From positions 751,501 to 815,500 of the forward strand of contig JAPEHQ010000017.1 of the NCBI GenBank assembly GCA_027405735.1: DNA of 64,000 bases, written 5' to 3'. Each line of letters begins with the position of its first letter. The first letter of the stretch is position 1. This DNA comes from Mucor racemosus. Lineage: Eukaryota; Mucoromycota; Mucoromycetes; Mucorales; Mucoraceae. Position numbers and translations under genes: made by a program. This document shows positions 58,523 through 64,000 of the stretch, one piece after another. The notes below the pieces were generated by a model that was not told where the DNA came from, ran no database searches, and was given only the letters and a program-made list of their open reading frames with translations.

Positions 58523-61485
58523 ATTTATAATCCTTATATAGATAGATAGATGCAAGATGTAGCGCATATTAGAAATTAAAAAGAAAGGTAATATACCAAT
58601 GAAATAAAGGTATATTGATAGTACAATCGTCGCATTTTTCTGCACTTTACTAAGCTGAACAAGGCTATGCATTTACTCGATTGTGTAACTTGAGTTTTTA
58701 CTGCCCTGAGGTTTGCAAAGGCGCCTGCCCTGCTTGCAATTATAAAAAAAATGATACATCGGTTTAAAGGCCACATAAATGAACAGAAACTTTGTGCGAT
58801 TTTTGATATACGATGTAGTATTAAATTATTTATCAAATTATTATCAATGCATATTGCACAAGATACACCGTTTTCTGTTTGAAGTGGGGTCATTATACTA
58901 TAGAATTCCTCAAACTGTTTCATTATATGAGACATGAACTGCTATTAAACCAGCATGTTTCAAAGAATATATATATATTTAACAAACAACAACATTAAGC
59001 TTTAAAGGCATCGTGAAGATATAATGAAAAAGAGAAAAATAATGCAAGCAACTGTTTTTCTTTAATCATAGTTCAAGAGTCGCAATTGCATTTTTTTCGA
59101 TAGTTTAATTTATATTTAACCTATTGTACAATATGTAGAGAGATCATCAGTTTAGCTTAATGAAATACGCGAAATTAACGAGGATTTGAAGGTCTTACAT
59201 ATATTATGATGAATTCACATCAATTGCGTATGAAAAGCTATATTTAACAGTGCTTCATGGATATCCAATTCTTGTATGTGGAATAATTGTTAATTTTGAG
59301 CATTTCAAGCTAGTTTAGAAACAAGGTATGGAATTATTCGATGGCCAGATTCTGTATAAAAATTGGTGACACTCATTTATATAAATGCAAATAACCGCTT
59401 TTTGCATGAGTTACAATTGTTTGATACGCCACAAATCCAAAACTAATGCCTTTTAATGTCATGTTATCATTTGAAAAAGTACATCAAACAACTTTTACTG
59501 GCAATATCTCCTTGAGATACATTCAATATGGGCAGATATCATGGCCAATCATCGAGAAAAGATAAGTCATTAGTAAAAAATGTTTCAGTGCACTAGTAGT
59601 TACATATCATAAATAGAAATAGTTTTGACAGTTTCAAATATAGATAATTAATCTTGATAGGAAAATAAATAAAAAGCCGAATATTTGATAAGCAAAAGAA
59701 ATTGATCTACTATTGCCCCGCAATTCAGCTACTCCCCCTTCATGACCTGATTTCTTTTTTTCAATCCGAGGGTATGGGATTTAACATTTTGAACCAATTG
59801 ATAAACTTGTAATGGAATTGAGAAACAAAATAATTATAATAAGGGGACCCCAAGTTAATTATTATAAGCAATGAATAAGATGTGACTAATTGCATGGTTC
59901 TGCAAATTTTGCTTATCAAATGCTTTGCAATGTCTATAGAGTTCAAACCGAGGTCAAACATATAGAAGCTGGTTGATTTATAACATAATATCTATAAAGG
60001 GAGGCACTTAATGGCATGATTTTTTCTTTTCTTTGAAAAAGATAGGCGTAAAAGGACAACGCAATTTAATTTCCATTTCAATGTAAACAGGTATAGAAAT
60101 ACTCTTTAAAATCAATGTCAGAGATCTGGTAAATCAGCCAGCTTTAACTTTTTGCTTCTGTATATATGAAACAAAAGAAAAAAAAAAACATTGATAATGA
60201 TTTTTAATGAACCACATGGACAAACTTGAAAAAGAAAAACCAACAAAAATCTGATAGTACTGTTGGTTTGACATTTTTAAAGAGAGTGAGACAGATACAA
60301 TGCGGATGATAAAATGTCTAGAAATGTAAACCAAAAAGATGAAAGCGAAAAAAGATAAAATATCAAAAGAAAAACGATGGCTTTTTATACAATTTTTAGG
60401 ATAATAGCTTAAATTTCTCCAGGATACACTAGTAATAATGATCATGTAAAACGTAGTATGCATTTTTTAAGCGTAAACATGATGATATGATCTTTTTTTA
60501 TATTGCAATCAACTCCACTACAAGCTGATCCTCAATTTATTCATTTAAACGTATATTTCGATCGTCAGGTAACGAGGCAAAGATGAATTAGTGCTCCATA
60601 CCGAGCACTTGTTTTCTATCAATTGTCATAGGAAATCTCAGTCAAATGTCAAATATACGCACTAGAAAAGTTTATTGCAGCATATGCATGTATTTGTAGC
60701 TAAATGGAATTATAAACATTTCTACCAAGATAAAAAAAAAATTTTTTTTCTTGACTCAGCAGAATTGATCGGTTTAATGTCAAAACAACTAATTTGATTC
60801 ACATTATAAGAATGCTTTATCAACTGGGGATTTAGTTATAATATCACATTGCAATTAACATCAGATTTCTCCGGTTGGAAAGAATACAGTTTAGTGAAAA
60901 AGAGTGGGAAAATAGTAACAATAAAACAACAACAAGGAGAGAAAATAAAGATAGAAAATATAAACAATATGGGTTTTTGTATCTAGACGTTGTCCTGTTG
61001 ATTAGCTTATTTACAGTATGTGTTTGCACTGCACGTCCATATCGACAGCATGCAGCCAGCAAGTTAGTTTACATGTACATTTCGAGGGTTTTTATTCAAA
61101 TCAACGTAATAATATATATTCTTTTTCAAATGAATTTGATTGTTTGATCTACAAATTACGCCCTAAATGAGTGTGTATTTGTGTACCTTTTTTATAATAT
61201 AATGTAGTTTAGTATAATTTTAACAATGTAATCTCAGGTAACACGCCCTTAAAAAATATGATCAAAATGTTATAATAATAACCCCTTGAGCCCTAACTTG
61301 TAATGAAAGGGAAAATGCTTATGATCAGGATGATGCTGATAATGCTGATGCTGATGCTGATGCTGCTGCTGCTGCTAGCTGTACGTTTTAGCTTTTTATA
61401 GCTTCTCCTTGATTCTTTATTTCTCTTTCTTTTTTTTTCTTTTCTGTTTCCTTTTTCTTTTTCTTTTTTTTTTTAATTATATATA
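58523..61485. other. Long intergenic region, no gene recognised
   Basis: About 3 kb of AT-rich DNA. Open frames at 58576-58935 (minus), 60134-60463 (minus) and 60875-61147 (plus) show no motif, no splice logic and biased hydrophobic composition typical of translated AT-rich DNA. Pyrimidine-rich runs at 61400-61472 probably belong to the promoter of the next gene. Confidence 0.4.
61330..61377 (+). repeat. GATGCT/GCT triplet microsatellite
   Basis: Imperfect GATGCT units followed by about five GCT units, upstream of the gene at 61486. Confidence 0.85.
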
Positions 61486-62258
61486 ATGTTGAGAGTTACT
61501 TCAGTGCTATATTTACAACAATTGTGGTCTCGTCCATCTTCAATAGTTATTGGAGAAGCTGCAAAACCTATTTCCCCAGTTATCCAAGTGGCTGAACAAG
61601 AGGAGGTAGAACAAGAACATCCAGAAGGTGAGATTAGTCTAGTTACTCTCCTATTTCCCCTTTCTCTTTTGAGGATTTACACTGACATTTATGTTGTATA
61701 GATTTAATTTCAAGTAATATTGTACAAGAGCAAGATATACCAGAGCAAGATCAAGAAATTGATATCGATATTGATGATGAACAAGAACAAATATCGATTG
61801 CAGCATCACGAACTACTAGCTCCCAAGAAGCATCCATTTGTAGCAGTTTAATAATTCCATCACCTTCTGTAATAACAAATCAATCTGAAACAGTAGTAAT
61901 TATCCAACCACAACCACAACCACAAACAACTAAACTAATTGGCCGTGAATTCTATGATGATGATATTGATCTTGATGACGAAGATGAAGAAGAAGAAGAA
62001 GAGATCAATACTCCACCCTCTACACCTTCACCTAAATTCTCCCCAAAAAGAATGTTGCATAGAGCCAAATCAAGCATTAATGATGAATCAGTCCGTAATT
62101 TAGGACGTAGAACAAGTATGTTTTTAGAGAAATTTAGTTATCAACCTTCTTTACCTGCTACACCTAATTTAAGAAGACAATCATCTAAACTAACAAATAA
62201 AGGCAAGACTATTTCAAAGAAATTAAAAAGGGTCTTGTCGTTTCATCACACAAAGTAA
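61486..62258 (+). CDS. Acidic, low-complexity protein of unknown function
   Basis: Two exons (61486-61627 and 61702-62258, a 74 bp intron GTGAGA...TATAG, phase 1) encode 232 residues. I do not recognise the family. Visible are a Glu/Gln-rich N-terminal half, a Gln-Pro run (QPQPQPQ), a strongly acidic patch (DDDIDLDDEDEEEEEE), a Pro-rich TPPSTPSPKFSPKR segment with several Ser/Thr-Pro sites, and a basic C-terminus with RRTSMF, RRQSSK and KKLKRV that could be phosphorylated by basophilic kinases or act as a nuclear signal. It is probably intrinsically disordered. The frame continuity across the intron and a pyrimidine-rich promoter support a real gene. It converges on the bZIP gene with 116 bp between stops. 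Confidence 0.7.
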
Positions 62259-62374
62259 ATAAATAAAAAATTTTGGAATGTTGTGAAACCAAACACATAC
62301 TCCTAAAAATATCGTCAATGACATATTATATTTGTTTTGTTTATTATATATACAACATTTATTTACTATATTTT

Positions 62375-63318
62375 TTAGAGTGGAGTAGTACTAGGTGATG
62401 AATTAGTAGCAGCAGTATTGGAATGGCTACTCGGTCTATAAAGTAAATTATCGAAATTGATACTGTTTGCAGTTAAATGTGCATGCGAACAATCTCTATG
62501 CGCTAATAGCACAGTTTTTAGATTCAAAATTTCTTCTCGAAGTGTCAATGATTGTTGTTCAAGAACTCGGTTTTCCTTTGTTAATAAATCAACGTTAGAT
62601 TGAAGTTGGTTTAGCCATTCCTTCTTTCTTTGTCTACATCTCAGGGCAGCTAAATTTAAGGTATTTTAGTACAACTCAACCTAATAACAATAGCAATTTA
62701 TTTTATACCTTGTCGGTTTCTTTCTAGTGCTTTGTCTCGTTTATTGGCAGTCAGTTTGGTACCACCACTAGTACCACCTCCACCTCCACCTCCTGCATCG
62801 TTTCGGCTGAATTGGGATGATGGTTCATCCAATTCGCCGTAATGCGCTAACGAAGGAATAGATGTGTCACTTGCTATGCTACCCTGTCTACATCTTGGTG
62901 GTGAGGGAGAGGGGGAATATACTTGTTGACAATTTACAGATATATTATTACCATTGGCCATGAATTCATGGCTAGTAAAACCATTTTCCATTGGCATTCG
63001 TTGTTGTTGATGAAATTGCCTTGGATTATTGGAAACAGGAGGGGTAGGTAAGAATGTGCCATTTTCATTTGTATTATAATAATTTGATTGTTGTGTATCA
63101 GCAGTTGAATGAGGAGGAGGAGCATTTGTAGTCATCCAAGGTTCTAATGGAGCCATCATTGGTCGCTCAATGTATTGCATTTGAGGATTAAGTTCCTGAT
63201 CTGTCAAGTCGGAGTAATTATTTTCTCCTTTTACAATCATATTTGCATTAGACATTTTAATTGTAGATGATGTGCAAGAAGAAGAAGAAGAAGAGAAAGA
63301 GTTAGAATATGCTTGCAT
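62375..63318 (-). CDS. bZIP transcription factor, ATF/CREB type
   Basis: Two exons (63318-62709 and 62649-62375) encode 294 residues. The intron splits the basic region at a phase-1 site. The basic region (about 192-215) carries the N-x7-R-type DNA contact (ERNRQAALRCRQRKKEW), followed by a leucine zipper (about 218-253) with heptad Leu/Val/Asn and LLTKEN in its middle. The N-terminal 190 residues are Ser/Pro/Gln/Asn-rich with a Gly7 run and probably hold activation and phosphorylation sites (SPSPSPP). The RCRQRKK form places it near ATF2/Atf1-like stress factors rather than AP-1 or Gcn4. Target genes cannot be deduced; ACGT-type sites are expected. The start at 63318 is followed by a Ser-rich stretch; a second in-frame Met lies at residue 22. 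Confidence 0.93.
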
Positions 63319-64000
63319 AAATTTATTGAAAAAAAAAAAAAAAACAAAAATGATAGAAAAAAAAGAATAAATTTAATCACCAGGATTCTTATTTATACCA
63401 ACTGGAAAAAAAATGCAGATACCTTGATGCCAACTCTGGGCCCTTTAAGTATATCCGCAAAAAGATGTCCCGCTTACAAAAGTGATTTATCATTGGAAGT
63501 AAATTATGGTTCCATGTCAATTTACAAAAAAAATTAAGAAACTGTTTCATATATTATTTCATCGAGAAATGAATTTTATATTTTCAAAAAAAAACTGAAA
63601 CAATCTCATTAACACCTTTTTTTTTTTTTTTATCCATTCTTTTGGATTGAAAGATTTCTTTTCAACAATAAGCAAATAAAATAAATATGAATATATGCAA
63701 ATTTGTAATAGAAAAAAAATACAAACAATAGCATAAATAGGACACAAATCATCCCCGCAACAAACAAAAAAAAAAAAAAAACCACACCACCCATGTGTAA
63801 TGTAACAAAAAAATACAGAGAAAACCTTAATCGGAAGGAGACTCTGAGGCAATTTCCCTATACGTATTCCTGCTCCCCAAAAATTGCTTATAACCATAAA
63901 TAGCTTTTTGTCGTGGATATTTTTATTCCGTACAAGCATATTTTGCTCAATTATCTCACTTGCCCTTCTTGGCAAAATAAAATTAAACAAATAGTATAGA
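63319..64000. other. Upstream flank of the bZIP gene, nothing recognised
   Basis: Poly-A/poly-T runs and an open frame at 63559-63990 (minus) rich in Phe/Ile with no motif. It is probably 5' untranslated and promoter sequence of the bZIP gene. Confidence 0.35.

Noticed and set aside
58576..58935. 119-codon minus-strand ORF downstream of Old Yellow Enzyme
   Set aside because: Composition is that of translated AT-rich DNA, with no domain and no neighbouring exons.
60875..61147. 90-codon plus-strand ORF with a hydrophobic stretch
   Set aside because: No signal or family motif and no conserved neighbour. The hydrophobic run is expected from T-rich DNA.
63559..63990. 143-codon minus-strand ORF at the window end
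   Set aside because: Phe/Ile/Lys-rich through poly-T and poly-A tracts, and it lies in the 5' flank of the bZIP gene.

Overview
The window looks like nuclear DNA from an early-diverging filamentous fungus, most likely Mucoromycota (Mucorales-like). The evidence is AT-rich DNA, genes split by many 50-80 bp GT-AG introns, fungal-type metabolic genes (Opi3-like methyltransferase, Old Yellow Enzyme, ADP/ATP carrier, GlcN-6-P deaminase), and an intact presenilin, a family missing from yeasts and most Dikarya. The species cannot be fixed from sequence reading alone.

Layout. 1-1.7 kb: truncated dispersed repeat and a decayed acidic ORF. 1.7-3.1 kb: calreticulin (-). 5.0-12.3 kb: a giant EH-domain protein with long internal repeats (+), followed after only 58 bp by presenilin (12.35-14.06 kb, +), which converges on an Opi3-like phospholipid methyltransferase (14.16-14.97 kb, -). 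16.1-22.4 kb: repeats, comprising a dispersed repeat carrying a fragment of a dynein intermediate chain gene, a 3.0 kb element with inverted ends, an LTR relic with a nested small insertion, and one copy of a 1.1 kb repeat. 24.3-28.7 kb: three genes in tandem on the minus strand (ADP/ATP carrier, GlcN-6-P deaminase, MARCH5-like RING-CH ligase), then tRNA-Glu(CTC). 31.6-33.1 kb: a Nab2/ZC3H14-like CCCH zinc-finger gene with an in-frame TGA in its third finger. 33.8-56.3 kb: a transposon nest. 57.4-58.5 kb: Old Yellow Enzyme. 61.5-63.3 kb: an unrecognised acidic protein (+) and an ATF/CREB-type bZIP factor (-), convergent.

The nest can be ordered from target-site duplications (TSDs). A 6.4 kb hAT element sits inside an LTR of family A (TSD CCACCAAG) and carries an inserted LTR of family B (TSD CATAC). 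A second family B LTR (TSD CTAAT) was hit in its last bases by a complete 7.05 kb chromodomain Ty3/gypsy element (TSD ACACT) whose 529 bp family A LTRs appear identical, so this insertion is recent. Next to it lie a solo family A LTR (TSD CTATG), a dead Tc1/mariner element (TA target) and the dynein-fragment repeat.

The host genes are mostly housekeeping and do not form one pathway: ER folding (calreticulin), membrane traffic or scaffold (EH protein), intramembrane proteolysis (presenilin), phosphatidylcholine synthesis, mitochondrial nucleotide exchange and ubiquitination, amino-sugar catabolism, mRNA poly(A) binding, flavin redox chemistry and stress-type transcription. Exon coordinates were worked out by hand from GT/AG sites and reading-frame continuity, and may be off by a base in places.
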